A DNA stretch of 64,000 bases from Arion vulgaris (taxonomy: Eukaryota > Mollusca > Gastropoda > Stylommatophora > Arionidae): positions 42,668,789 to 42,732,788 of the forward strand of contig CM036768.1 of assembly GCA_020796225.1 (NCBI GenBank), given 5' to 3'. The translations under genes were made by a program, and so were the position numbers. Position 1 is the stretch's first letter. Every line of letters starts with the position of its first letter. Below, one piece after another: positions 10,626-22,079 of this stretch. Below the pieces are notes generated by a model. The model was given only the letters and a program-made list of their open reading frames with translations. It was not told the DNA's origin and ran no database searches.

Positions 10626-12834
10626 GACGATGGGAGGTAGGATCGATCATGATGACAATGATAAAAGGACATTAAAGAAACATTGAACACGACGATTTAG
10701 GTAGGATCTATCAAGATGACAATGATAAAAAGGGCATTAAAGCAACATTTAATACGACGATGTGAGGTAGGATCGTTCAAGATGACAATGATAAAAGAAC
10801 ATTAAAACAACATTGAACACGACGATGTGAGGTAGGATCGTTCAAGATGACAATGATAAAAGAACATTAAAACAACATTGAACACGACGATGTGAGGTAA
10901 GATCGATCAAGATGGCAATGATAAAAGAACATTAAAGCAACATTGAATACGACGATGTGAGGTAGGATCGATCAAGATGACAATGATAAAAGGACATTAA
11001 AACAACATTGAATACGACGATGTGAGGTAGGATCGATCAAGATGACAATGATAAAAGGGCATTAAAGAAACATTGAATACGACGATGTGAGGTAGGATCG
11101 TTCAAGATGACAATGATAAAAAGGGCATTAAAACAACATTGAATACGACGATGTAGGTAGGATCGTTCAAGATGACAATGATAAAAGGACATTAAAGCAA
11201 CATTGAACACGACGATGTGAGGTAGGATCGTTCAAGATGACAATGATATATTATCTTATCTTAACTACATTTGCCGTGAAGCCCTGTGGGAGGAGTTAGT
11301 TTTCTATCGTGTGCCAGGTGTGTTGTGCTTAACGTTGTCAGTCCATGCTTTCGCAGGGACTCTGAGATGTCATATATCCATCGTGTTCTTGGCCTGCCTC
11401 GTGCTCTGCGCCCTGAGTGTCGATTATTGTAGGCACGTGATGGTAGTAAATGTGGTTCCATTCTCATTAGATGGCCGAACCACTTGATTCTTTGCTTCTC
11501 GATGTACTGTATGCATGGTATAGTACCAACGATGCTTCTGATATTCTCGTTTCTCACTCTATCTCTCCTTGTAACGTTGACAGATTTCGTAGACATCTCA
11601 TTTCACATGTTGTAATCTTTCTATCTTGTGTCTTAGTCAGGGGCCATGTTTGGCACTGATAGCAAGAGTTGGAATAAATATGCAGTTTATCAGTTGTCGT
11701 TTGACTGCCATGTTAATGCTTGGATGTCTTAATAGTGGTGACAATTGGTATGTCACTGCGTTTGCTTTCTGGCATCTAGTCTCGATTTATCTGTCCATCT
11801 TTCCATCTGTTGTGAATATACTCAAGATATATTTGAATTATGGAGTCTGTTGTATTTTTACTTTATTCACGTGTATATTTAGTTGACCTGTTTAACTACT
11901 TATTGTCATGACTTCTGTTTTGGAGGGTGTTAATTTTCATGTCATATATTTTGCATGTTGCTTGCAGTGCATTTATGTGTTGTTGAAGATTGTGTTCGTT
12001 GTTGTAAATTATACTCTGATCATCTGCAAAGAGTAGTTCGTTGATTAAATTGTAGTTATTATCGAGGTTGTTATCTGTCTTGATTTCTTGCGTTATCCTG
12101 TATATGTATATATTGAAAAGTATAGGCGAAAGCACACATCCCTGCCTTACTCCTGATGATAATTCAAATTCGTATGTCAGGCCGTCGCTTGTTCGTACTA
12201 CGCTTGACCATTTTTGGTATAGCGCTCTAATATTGTCTAATAGTTGGCCCTGAATTCCGTATTCACTTAGTATGGTCCATAGTTTGTTTCTGTTTATTCT
12301 ATCAAAGGCCTTTTCTTGGTCTATGAATGCTAAGCTGAGCTGTTTGTCATATTCTATGGTGTTTTCGCTGAGTTGCCTTAGTGTGAACAGGGCATCGGTC
12401 CATTTCTTTCCCTTTCAGAACCCAACTTGAGCGATGTTCAGAGGTAGGATCGTTCAAGATGACAATGATAAAAGGACATTAAAGCAACATTGAACACGAC
12501 GATGTGAGGTAGGATCGTTCAAGATGGCAAAGATAAAAGGACATTAAAGAAACATTGAACGCGACGATGTGAGGTAGGATCGTTCAAGATGGCAATGATA
12601 AAAGGACATTAAAGCAACATTGAACACGACGATGAGAGGGTAGGATCGATCAAGATGGCAATGATAAAAGGACATTAAAGCAACATTGAACACGACGATG
12701 TGAGGTAGGATCGTTCAAGATGACAATGATAAAAGGACATTAAAGCAACATTGAACACGACGATGAGAGGTAGGATCGATCAAGATGACAATGATAAAAG
12801 GACATTAAAGCAACATTGAATACGACGATGAAGG
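10610..12834. repeat. 65-bp satellite (II), interrupted by a LINE
   Basis: The unit includes 'gatgtgaggtaggatcgatc', 'aagatgacaatgataaaagg' and 'acattaaagcaacattgaac'. Segments lie at 10610-11248 and 12441-12834, about 10 and 6 copies. The sequence is unrelated to satellite I although the unit length is the same. Confidence 0.95.
11249..12440 (-). mobile_element. 5'-truncated LINE with a 30-bp target-site duplication
   Basis: The minus strand encodes the RT 'GVRQGCVLSPILFNIY' and 'FADDQSIIYNNEHNLQQHIN' (a variant of the catalytic YxDD/FADD box), then a tail 'YIEKQRIKWFGHLMRMEP' and 'RARGRPRTRWIYDISESLRK'. The element ends in a short AAGATAAGATAATA tail. The satellite sequence at 11219-11248 is repeated at 12441-12470, so the unit phase steps back by 30 bp across the insertion. 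It is 5'-truncated within the RT, with frameshifts. Confidence 0.88.
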
Positions 12835-13310
12835 AATGTGAGAAGTTAGAAGTTTTGACACGCCGTGGTGAAAGCGAATATCTTTGAAAGAACATATCAT
12901 TTTAAAAGGTGTAAATTGTTACAATATTGTGCTGAAGTCTGAATACATTCAATGTGATTGATTGCTATGAAGTTACAATAATAGAAGTTGTTTTGAAATG
13001 AGTATAATGACAAGATCTCAATGAAGAAACAAATCAGATGTCTGCTATCCTACATCGACACAATGATACTCAATGATAAAATATATTTAGTTTTGGTAGA
13101 GAATTTCAAATGTTGGCGAATGTTCACTTGCTCATGTACTACAGGACATGTTCATTATTATAAAGTTAACAACATGTAGATATTAATATAATATAGATGA
13201 ACTTGGTAAACACAATAATCAAATTTCCATTAAAGTCGCTGAACAATATATTCAATTATTCATAAAACTTAGTCTATTGATCATTCACATCTGTTTTTAA
13301 ATGTTTACAG

Positions 13311-13410
13311 ATTGTATGGACCCGTTCAGAACTCGGAGCATTTCGCTAAAGCCTTCAATTGTTCTCTAGGCTCTAAGATGAATCCTGTTGATAAATGTCA
13401 ACCTTGGTAG
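13311..13410 (+). CDS. M13 metallopeptidase, terminal exon and stop
   Basis: After acceptor 'aaatgtttacag' the exon reads (R)LYGPVQNSEHFAKAFNC, then SLGSKMNPVDKCQPW and TAG. This is the M13 C-terminal signature: a G-x-x-x-N-x-x-x-F-x-x-A-F-x-C stretch followed by M-N-P-x-x-K-C-x-x-W at the very end. Both cysteines expected for the terminal disulfides and the terminal Trp are present. It joins the 9650-9718 exon at AG|A. Sequence conservation here argues for recent or current selection, in tension with the upstream phase conflict. Among M13 members it cannot be assigned to neprilysin, ECE or a lineage-specific paralogue from so short a piece. Confidence 0.92.
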
Positions 13411-13829
13411 CATAGTTGACGACACAGACACCTTCACTGATGCTGCACATTTGCCATTAACAAAATATATTAATAGGACAACAACAATATATCTTGTCAA
13501 TATGAGCAAATGAATGAAGAAATATATTCCTTTCTGTTTCTTCTTCTTGTTTTTTCAATTTATTTCGTTAGGTTACAGTTTCCAAATCCGACTACGATAC
13601 TTGTGACATGTGTACACACACAACATATTTTAGAACATCATTGTAGGGATCAGGATTTATGATTTCTTTCAATCCTAACTTGTTTAAGTAGTCTGCTACG
13701 TTTACAACTTCTACAACAACCACTATCTGTCATTAATATGCACAAGCTACACACGTTGGACATCTTTAACAGATGTATGTTTCTGATATTTAAACAAATT
13801 AAACAGTAGTAAACTTTGTGATGCTCAAC
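13411..13829 (+). other. Presumed 3' UTR and downstream flank of the M13 gene
   Basis: AT-rich sequence with no domain or transposon motif. No AATAAA was seen before the 39-bp array; the first noticed is at 14348-14353, so the polyadenylation site is uncertain. Confidence 0.4.
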
Positions 13830-14195
13830 TGTTGCTCTATGAGCACGGTAACTTATCATATTAATTATTTAATCTCTATGAGCATGGTGACTTGTCATAT
13901 TAATTATTTAATCTCTATGAGCTTGTCAACTTGTCATATTCATTATTTAATCTCTATGAGCTTGTCAACTTGTCATATTAATTATTTAATCTTTATGAGC
14001 TTGTCAACTTGTCATATTAATTATTTAATCTTTATAAGCTTGTCAACTTGTCATATTAATTATTTAATCTTTATGACCATGGTGACTTGTCATATTCATT
14101 ATTTAATCTCTATGAGCTTGTCAACTTGTCATATTAATTATTTAATCTCTATGAGCTTGTCAACTTGTCATATACTTTATTTAATCTCTAGAACA
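13830..14195. repeat. 39-bp tandem array, about 9 copies
   Basis: The unit carries 'tctatgagcttgtcaacttg' and 'tcatattaattatttaat'. Its length is 13 codons, so it stays open on the plus strand. This is not taken as coding. Confidence 0.93.
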
Positions 14196-14369
14196 CCGCT
14201 TCTGTAGAACTTCTTATTACATTAAATTTATTTCTTCTTGAATTTTGATTGTTGTTGTACATTTGTACATATTAATTTAACTGGTGTTCAGTGTTATTTA
14301 TGTTTGTTGAGTAAACAATTAAGTTATGTATGCAATCAAAGAGACTTAATAAATACTACATTTGCAAGC

Positions 14370-14893
14370 AAATAGAATACATGTCATACTGTAGCAAATA
14401 GAATACATGTCATACTGTAGCAAATAGAATACATGTCATACTGTCCCAAATAGAATACATGTCATACTGTAGCAAACAGAATACATGCCATACTGTCACA
14501 AATAGAATACATGACATACTGTCGCAAATAGAATACATGTCATACTGTAGCAAATAGAATACATGTCATACTGTCACAAACAGAATACATGTCATACTGT
14601 CGCAAATAGAATACATGACATACTGTCACAAATAGAATACATGTCATACTGTAGCAAATAGAAAACATGTCATACTGTAGCAAATAGAACACATGTCATA
14701 CTGTAGCAAATAGAATACATGTCATACTGTCGCAAATAGAATACATGCCGTACTGTCGCAAATAGAATACATGACATACTGTCGCAAATAGAATACATGT
14801 CATACTGTCACAAATAGAATACATGTCATACTGTCACAAATAGAATACATGCCATACTGTCACAAATAGAATACATGCCATACTGTCGCACAC
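14370..14893. repeat. 26-bp tandem array, about 20 copies
   Basis: The unit is 'caaatagaatacatgtcata' plus 'ctgtag' or 'ctgtca/ctgtcg'. It abuts the 5' remains of the Mutator-like element. Confidence 0.95.
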
Positions 14894-14894
14894 G

Positions 14895-16348
14895 GTACAT
14901 GGCAAAAGAGAGGACATAGTTCTCACAATGGAGTAGGGGTTGCGATTGATGTGGACAGTGGTTTAGTCTTGGACTTCCAGGTAGTGTGCAATTATTGCAA
15001 TGCCTGTGAGAAAGGTGCAAAGCCGAGTTCCCCTACAGATGATGAATGGCAGCAGAATCACAAGTGGTAGTGCAAGAATCACAAGTGGTAGTGCAAGAAT
15101 CACAAGTGGTAGTGCAAGAAAAATGTTGAGGGTTCATAAAACGATATTGAAGCTAAGGCCGCCGAAGCATATTTTTGCCAGGTCAGTGAGAAAGAGGCAA
15201 CTTGTTTATGGTCGAATGCTCTGTAATGGAGATTCCAAAGCTTTTGTTGAGGCAAATAAATCGTCTAACTATGATATTGAAATTGTCAAAGAAGATTGTA
15301 TCAATCACATAGCTAAAAGAATGTTTAATTCGCTGGACAAACTGAAGAAAGAAAACAAAGCTGTTCTCAACAGAAAACTAACACAACCAAAGATTGTTAA
15401 GATAACAAATATTTATGCAACAAATCTGAAAGTGTATGCTCCTGATACAGATTCAATGAAGAAAAGTGTTCTAGGTGGTCGTTACTTCCGTTGCTTCCTC
15501 TGGGGTTCTTGTAAGAAAACTCCTTGTGCTCATCTTAGAATTAATTTGAAGCTACTTTGAATGATGTATACATGTTTGTTATATGTGTATACATGTGTGT
15601 GTATGTATGATATTGTCCGTCTCTAATATACAGGCACAACAAGCATAGCGTGTGCCTGTGCAAACACTATTAACGAACCCTACCTGATTGTTTCTGTTCG
15701 GTAATAACAAGCGTCTGAGAAAGACACTCCCCGTGAGTCATTTTTTTTAGAATGGCTCATTGGTTGTGTACGTAAGGACGCTCGTATTGCTAGGCTAGGC
15801 GATTGGTGTCGTAAGGACTAGGGTAAGTGGTTCGAGTCCCGTGTTTGTCTATTTGTTTTTCGAAGCTTTTAATACCTGTATCTGTTTATTTGTGATTCTT
15901 TCACATGATTAGCACAGATTCTGCCCCTAGTCACAAATTCTGCCCAGATGGTGAAAAGTCCTGGTGCCATTACAAGCGGTCGATTGCCACAAATGCACCT
16001 TTTAAAAAACATCGTCCAATGTTCACACCAGAAGATGGCAAGATGATATATCCCATTTTTGTACGACTAACAGATCCAGCATTACTTGAACGCTGTTCCA
16101 AGATGGGCACTCAGAATGCAATGAAAGATTCAACTCACAAATTTTGGGCAAAAATGTCCAAAACTATCTTCGCATCAAGAATGTCTGTAGAGACTGCAAC
16201 ATCTCTTGCTGTTTTGTCGTTCAACTGTGGACCTGCGGGTCTGAAAATGGTCATTACAAAATTAGGACTCCTGTGGACAGGTACAAATGCAGCCCATGCA
16301 CTCAAACAACACACCAAAAAGTTGACAAATGCAAGAAAAGAAAACTGA
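14895..16348 (+). pseudogene. Mutator-like transposase relic
   Basis: Segments in order: 'GHSSHNGVGVAIDVDSGLVL' and 'DFQVVCNYCNACEKGAK' (14910-15010); 'CNGDSKAFVEANKSSNYDIE', 'IVKEDCINHIAKRMFNSLDK' and 'LTQPKIVKITNIYATNL' (15200-15440); 'SHKFCPDGEKSWCHYKR' (15925-15980); and 'RCSKMGTQNAMKDSTHKFWA' with a downstream S-F-N-C-G motif (16090-16240). This is the Mutator-like transposase domain found in invertebrate genomes: the DGDSKA-type acidic motif, the Cys-His CPxGExSWC motif and the TQNxNES-type motif appear in the usual order. It is dead: there are frameshifts, an in-frame triplication of a 21-bp segment at about 15053-15118 that carries a stop in the transposase frame, and an insertion near 15485-15897. 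Confidence 0.82.
15485..15897 (+). mobile_element. Insertion in the Mutator-like gene with tRNA-like promoter boxes
   Basis: Transposase coding stops after 'MKKSVLGG' and resumes at 'FFHMISTDSAPSHKF', so about 410 bp is extra. Within it are TGGCTCATTGG (15753-15763), a match to the RNA polymerase III A box, and GGTTCGAGTCC (15829-15839), a match to the B box. The 76-bp spacing is too long for a normal tRNA and the T-stem does not pair well, so a tRNA-derived SINE is more likely than a tRNA gene. An intron cannot be excluded. Confidence 0.5.
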
Positions 16349-16589
16349 GTATGTAAAAGTGGAAGCGCAAAAGCCTGAAAAAACGCCACATTGATCAGGA
16401 GCATGAGAGAACTCAGAAGGAAGGAGACACATATAATGCAGGTCGATTTAACATATAACCATACTGGATGGATGTTCTGTCCATCACGCAAGCGATTTAT
16501 GTGGACATTCTTTGGTAAGTTGAAGATCTTTTCATATTTCACTAAAAATATTTTTAAATTGCTGTCTTCTCACAATTGTCATTTTCACT

Positions 16590-17115
16590 CACATAGGAAG
16601 TGTTCAGTAGGCTATTCTCAGTAACACTTCAAGATATCAATATGAAATTTGGTACACATATAGATCTATCAATACTGAGGGCAGTCAGATAGAAATACAC
16701 GTTTTGACAAATATCTTTTAAAACACAATATTTGTAAAAACCAAATGTCATTATTTTTGGCAAAAATTGTGTATGTCTTATTCAATGCGCTTCTATCGGT
16801 TTGTTATCTGTCCCAGAACAATTTAAAGTTGCTAGCCGCCTAGAACTATGGCTTATGTAAGTATTTCAATTAAAAAAAAAGATTAATATGAACTAGTTGC
16901 GAGTAATTACCTACTTTACAACAGTGTTTATAATCCAACATGGCCGCCATTTCCATGGCAACACGACCAGTAATTAATTTTAAAGTTATATAATATTTCA
17001 TCTCAGACCACCCCTGGTGCTACCTGATAAATAGTTTCTCATTTGACTGAGAAATAAGGAAGTTAGCAACCGTTTGTCCTGTCTCCCCTATGTGCAGTAA
17101 CGTGATTTCGATGTG
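16590..17115. repeat. Diverged dispersed repeat M, copy 1
   Basis: Aligns by eye along its length with 20430-20990: 'caagatatcaatatga', 'gtatgtcttattc', 'gaacaatttaaagttg' and 'aatccaacatgg(c/t)(c/t)gcc' followed by 'ttccatggcaac' occur in the same order. Copies are old. Each lies beside a DNA-transposon relic, so it may be noncoding transposon sequence. Confidence 0.7.
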
Positions 17116-17665
17116 GGTTTGGGACGAAAATGAAAATAATTTAACAGTGAATAATACATACATATTGTATTTAATTTGATAAAATGATCAATATAAATGT
17201 CAATATAAGAGTAGTCATTTATAGAAATGTATTGTAATACTATAAACCTACGTTACTTAAAAATAATCTGTCATCTCCTTCTGTGTCTTTGAGGCTTGAA
17301 CTATTTGCACGGTTGTTCCGTATCTTACGCAGAAGTAGGATCTGTGTTGCATTTGCCTCCTCTTGCATTTCAAAACAAACGATGCACTTTTGATAACATT
17401 ATTTCTGCTTCTGAGTGGCAAGTTGTAGGTGTTTGGTCAAGAACAGCAAATTATGCAGTTTCGGTAACTCAAAGCTTCGAAGGCTAAAATTAGCTACACA
17501 CGCCAAGTTGCTAAGACTTGTTTACACAAGATCAAACAAATATGGCGCGTGGCCTGCACATACTGTACTTGACAAACCTTGTTGTTGCGTCTCTCACTGG
17601 GTGAAAAATGTAATTTGTATTCCAAGTCCGGAAAACGCTTCTCAATGAACGGGGTGGTGGGATAC
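17116..17665. other. Unassigned sequence, possible degenerate coding on minus strand
   Basis: The minus strand at about 17215-17360 reads 'MQEEANATQILLLRKIRNNR' and 'EGDDRLFLSNVGL', faintly like the region before a BESS motif. There is a stop soon after and the support is weak. Confidence 0.25.
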
Positions 17666-17785
17666 TAGACATAGACTGGGGCACAATGGGTCACGGGGTA
17701 CAGTGTGTCGTTAGGGATAAATATGTAAAGAAATCAGTGATAGACAATATTAAAGTATTCTTGAGTTACGTCTCTTCGCTTATTG
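17666..17785 (+). repeat. Dispersed repeat T, copy 1
   Basis: The run 'cgttagggataaatatgt' and the following about 75 bp match the complement of 24400-24535 with many substitutions. It begins with 'ggggcacaatgggtcac', similar to sequence at 24130-24170, and may be a transposon end. It is interrupted by the LINE at 17786. Confidence 0.6.
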
Positions 17786-18990
17786 TAATGTTATGTTATG
17801 TTATGCTATGTTATGTTATGTTATGCGATCGAAGTCATGGCACATTGGGCATTCCCATTTGTGCTCTGTGCTCCGCTGCAGCAGCCATCCCAAAGTCCAT
17901 TTTCTCACTGTACCCATGAGAAGTTGATTAGTATATCTTCTCTCTACCACGAATACGACAATGACCGACATGTCCAAACTTAGCGTCTAACTCTCGAACT
18001 CGTTTCAGTGTCTGAGACTTGCCCTTGTCACATAAATGAGAGCGTACCGCATTGATGATATCGGCTCTGTCCATGCTTCTGCCTGTATAAGTCGGGGCAT
18101 TGTGTGCAAGAAAGTCAGCACGCTCGTTACCCTGCATTTCAGCATGTCCAGACGTGTACAGCCAAGTCATTTTCTTGAGATGTGATCACTGAATGCTGTC
18201 CAGCCTTTGCACGCCCAGACTTCCAGATTCAATCTTTTGAAGCATATTCATTGAGTCTGATATGATAATCGTATGGGTTATCAGTTGCTGAGCCACCCAT
18301 AAGAGAGCCTTGAGGCAGCGGTGATCTCCATAGTCATGTTCGATGTCGTTGTCTCGAAAGCGTCGCAGTTCTCATGAAGTGTGCTGCCGTTTCGTTTTGC
18401 TGAATAAGCCAATGATGATCTGATTCCGCGTCTGACGGAGCCATCGGTGTAAATACTGATATCACCTGGATGGAAGTGCTGATCCACAAGTGCAAGAATC
18501 TCCGCATTGACGACGCTCGGGGCCCATTCTCTACAGCGGCGTCGCAGTGTACTGACAACCTTGGTGTAATTTATCGTTATTGGTTATTGGTAACTAAACT
18601 GACGTCACTGCACTCCGGGCAGACCCATAGGTGCGCCGTCTTCCAAAACAGATATCGAAGAGTTTGCATACTGATGGCTCGTTGATTATACACATCTCCC
18701 ACTCTGCCTCTCAGACATCCAGTTCGACTTGTATAACGGGTAACTCCAAACTGCCTGAATCGTTTGATCAATTCAACATCGATTTTAGTGTCCTCATCCA
18801 ACAGTAATCTATCATATCCTCTGATATAGACATCCATTCTTCCCCATGCCTCAGCTCATCTAGAGTACAGACCTGTGCGACTTTGTGTCTCATGGTCAGC
18901 GTTGGCAAACCAAGGACATCGCGCAGTGCCTAACATGAAGTGTCACGTGTGCAACCCAGTATAAGCCTCATTTTGAATCCTGTTGGTTAC
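17786..18990 (-). mobile_element. LINE 3' half with RNase H, (CATAA)n tail
   Basis: Minus strand from 18990 downward: a post-RT segment 'DVLGLPTLTMRHKVAQV', then 'RQFGVTRYTSRTGCLRGRVG' with 'DVYNQRAISMQTLRYLFWKT', then RNase H. The RNase H pieces are 'DISIYTDGSVRRGIRSS' (first catalytic Asp), 'TTSNMTMEITAASRLSYGWL' (Glu) and 'GHAEMQGNERADFLAHNA' (His and Asp). A (TTATG)n run at 17786-17825 is the element's 3' tail read on the plus strand. Stops split the RNase H. A more decayed relative lies at 34560-35000. Confidence 0.82.
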
Positions 18991-19197
18991 ATATGCTGAC
19001 AACTGTAGTAGGTGCCTTTACTATGTGAGTGTTAAGAGAACCATGTCAGAGAAACCTTTGCTGGATCACATTCGCTTCGAACTCGTCGCAACAGTCAACA
19101 ATTTAGTCAGTTACACTGTATGGAGACTGAGGCACAGTGGGAATATTTTAATAAAGAAATTCTGTTCTTAGAGTTTATACAATTTATTTCAGTTGAG

Positions 19198-19343
19198 TGT
19201 CCCAGTGTATATGGTGGCCACTTAGGTTAACAAGTGTCCTAGTGTATATTGTGTCCACTTATGTTAACAAGTGTCCCAGTGTATATGGTGGCCACTTATG
19301 TTAACAAGTGTCCCAGTGTATATGGTGGCCACTTAGGTTAACA
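19198..19343. repeat. 37-bp tandem repeat, 4 copies
   Basis: The unit is 'tgtcccagtgtatatggtgg' plus 'ccacttaggttaacaag', with small differences between copies. Confidence 0.92.
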
Positions 19344-19349
19344 GTATAT

Positions 19350-20010
19350 GACCTTTTTTGTCTTTACAGACAGTCAATTGACAAGTGTTTTACTGTGTCA
19401 ACTTCTGAGTTTCGCTTTTCTCTCTTGTCGTTCAGCTCATACACAAGACTCTTCTCAAAGACTCTGCGCCTTGCGCAATATGGCTTACACAACTCTGTCA
19501 TCAGCTAGTTTTTCCCATGTGCTGGGATCGATAGAAAAGTATTTCATTGAGGCTTTGCATACATCTTTATATCTGAGCACTGGTCTGCTGTGGTGTCACC
19601 TCCTGACAAAAACAACTGTTTTGGAGACACTTATAGTCAGAGAAAATAGGTCGCATGCCTTTGACAAATTATTGATTAGGCATTGCAGTGTAGCCTCACT
19701 GTGGGCGACTAAGGCAGCATTGTCAGTGAAAAGGAGGCCCTTGGGAAGAATATTCGTCGTTTTTGTTTTAGCTCTTAAGCGGGCCAAGTTAAAGAGTGAA
19801 CCATCATATCTAGTGCGGATGAAAGCAACACCATCAGCGTACCCTAATGCGTGGTTCAAAATGAATGCAAATAAGATGCCAAAGAGAGTGGGGGCAAGGA
19901 CACAGCCCTGCTTGACTCCACTTTTAACCTCGAAACTATCAGATGTGCTGCCATCGACCTGTATGCTGGCTTTCATGACCTTGGTTAACAGTACAAAATA
20001 TATTTTTTGT
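19350..20010 (-). mobile_element. LINE relic: RT fragment plus C-terminal scrap
   Basis: The minus strand reads 'SDSFEVKSGVKQGCVLAPTL' followed by 'FTDNAALVAHSEATLQCLIN', where the expected catalytic F/YADD box is FTDN, so the RT is inactive. Downstream (plus 19500-19595), 'RYKDVCKASMKYFSIDPSTW' is a LINE C-terminal motif normally several hundred residues further on, implying an internal deletion. Confidence 0.78.
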
Positions 20011-20429
20011 TAAACTAAAAACACTTGGGCACAAAATAAGTTAAAGCACTATGCTAATGATAGTTGGATCATTTTATGTTAAATATATCGATTTGTCAAA
20101 TTCATCATATTATGTTAGTATTGCATCTCTTCAATCAAATTACGCAAAGAGTTTTTATTTGTGATCCCGAAAAATGTTTCAAAATTATTTTTGAACAGAC
20201 CTACCCTCTAAAAATTCGTTATAGGAAATGTCTACAACTGTCTTTATTTTGTCCCTAGATACAGTGTATGGCATTCAATTAACCAATCGAGTCATGTATC
20301 ATTGTAAAGCTTGGTCTGAGTACTAACAGATATATTCGATTCAATTAGGCAAGACAATGACTGTATGCTGTAACGGACGATTTCCCTAACACTTTAGACT
20401 AAATTCACATTACATTTTTAAAACACAGT
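20011..20429. other. AT-rich sequence, nothing recognised
   Basis: No exon, repeat unit or transposon motif could be identified on either strand. Confidence 0.35.
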
Positions 20430-20990
20430 GTTCTCCCATTTGTAAATTTCGTTAACGTGGGTAATGTATGTTTTCCACCATGAAAGAAATCCTCAAGATA
20501 TCAATATGAGATTTGACCCTGACATATATATAAATATTGAAGCCCTTAGACAACAGAAAATGCACCTTTCTTTAGCAAATAAATTTATATGAATTTTTTT
20601 ATGAACCAGGGAATCCTATTTTGGGCCGTGAATTGGGTATGTCTTATTCGTTGCACGTCTAGAGATCAGTTACATGTTACAGAACAATTTAAAGTTGTCA
20701 GTGGGCCAGAATATTGGTATATTTAGGTTGTACAGTCAAAAAAAAATTGCAATTGTTATTTATTTCACTCTGCTTGGAGATCGTACGACATTGTTTACAA
20801 TCCAACATGGCTGCCTTTTCCATGGCAACCCGATAATTTATTAATGCGAAAGCGATCTAAATTTTCATTTTAGACCACTCTAGTAGTAACTGCTATGTAT
20901 CACATAATTTATTGAGAGATAAGAAAGTTGAGAAATCCTGTAGCATAACCCCGATGTCAACACTGACCTACTCCATTTGACCCGCTGTAC
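20430..20990. repeat. Diverged dispersed repeat M, copy 2
   Basis: Paralogue of 16590-17115, sharing ordered blocks including 'acagaacaatttaaagttg' and 'tttccatggcaac'. It lies just beyond the C-terminal end of the pogo-like transposase relic. Confidence 0.7.
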
Positions 20991-21344
20991 TAAAGGCAGA
21001 GTGTGTCAAAAATCAGCACACATAATAAGCTTCACAACAGATGAAAACATGTTTTTTTCTCTTACTTCTGATATCTTTTATATACATAGCTGAACAACAT
21101 GGAGATTGTCTACATCACTAGACATTATAATATTAACATCCATAGGACAAATAAGCCGCTTTCGCATTCTTTCAGTCCCCACATGTTCAACAGGAGGCGG
21201 CAGTTTCATGTGGATATCATTTGCACATGTGACAAATGTCTCAAGTTCATCAGGCATAGTAAATGCCTTTTTGTGTTTGTGATATTTCAAGTAATGAGTC
21301 ACACATTCCTTTGAGACAGTTGTTGACTGATGCTATTGTTGTAG

Positions 21345-21625
21345 CATAATGAGCGTTGCTTGAATTACATTGAGAAACAAAGAATGAAGCGGTTTGACCA
21401 CTTTATAAGAATGTATCCAAACTCCACAGTATACAGATTCTTCTACAACAGAATATCGGGAAAGAAGGCAATAGGAAGACCACGAAAAAGATGGTTAGAT
21501 AGTGTAGAAAAATCCTGTCAAAGAGCAAAAATAACAATCACCCAAGCCACAAGAACAGCGCACTACAAAAACAGAAAACCACAACACTGGGCAACAACCC
21601 GGTAGCAGTGTGACGACAAAGAAGA
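21345..21625 (+). mobile_element. LINE 3' end, family D, inside the pogo-like relic
   Basis: Reads 'YIEKQRMKRFDHFIRMYPNS', 'GKKAIGRPRKRWLDSVEKSC' and 'QRAKITITQATRTAHYKNRK', then 'QHWATTR' and GAAGAA. This is the cleanest copy of the family D C terminus in the window and the reference for the copies at 4646-5152 and 52050-53270. It separates the pogo-like tail into two parts. Confidence 0.82.
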
Positions 21626-22079
21626 ATAAGAATGAACTAATGATCTTTTGGTTGAAATTTGATTACCGCAGATCCCCTGATTCTCTGGTTGTAAGTGATC
21701 TATATCAGTCTCTAAATCAATGTCATTAGTTTCTAAAGTAGGCAGATCTGACACTTCTTTGAAATAAGGATTAGACATACACGTTTTTGATTTTTAGATT
21801 TAGATTTCTTTAGTTTGGAAAGCAGTTCTGCTGCAAACATTTCTTTTACATGGGTATCAGTTAAGACAGTTGTCTTAGCCGTCTTTCTACGCTGACATAG
21901 TGGGTGGTTTTGTAAGTACTTTAGGATGTAGGGAAATGTGTGCTGGTGTTACTATAGAACGTTGTATCGCTGTAGGTGGAGTAAAACATGGGAAATTATA
22001 GGCCTAGAATCTTGTTCTACAGTTACAGGCTTCATAGGCCTACAGTCAGTTTCACTAATTTCTTTTTCACTGCGCTGGA

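Noticed and set aside
13830..14893. CRISPR-like appearance of evenly spaced short repeats
   Set aside because: There are no unique spacers between repeats, units are directly contiguous, and the genome is eukaryotic.
15740..15845. Functional tRNA gene
   Set aside because: The A and B boxes are good, but the spacing is too long, the T-stem pairs poorly and no acceptor stem closes. A SINE-like origin fits better.
17210..17365. MADF/BESS-like protein fragment on the minus strand
   Set aside because: The resemblance is limited to about 15 residues and is followed by a stop, too weak to list as a gene.
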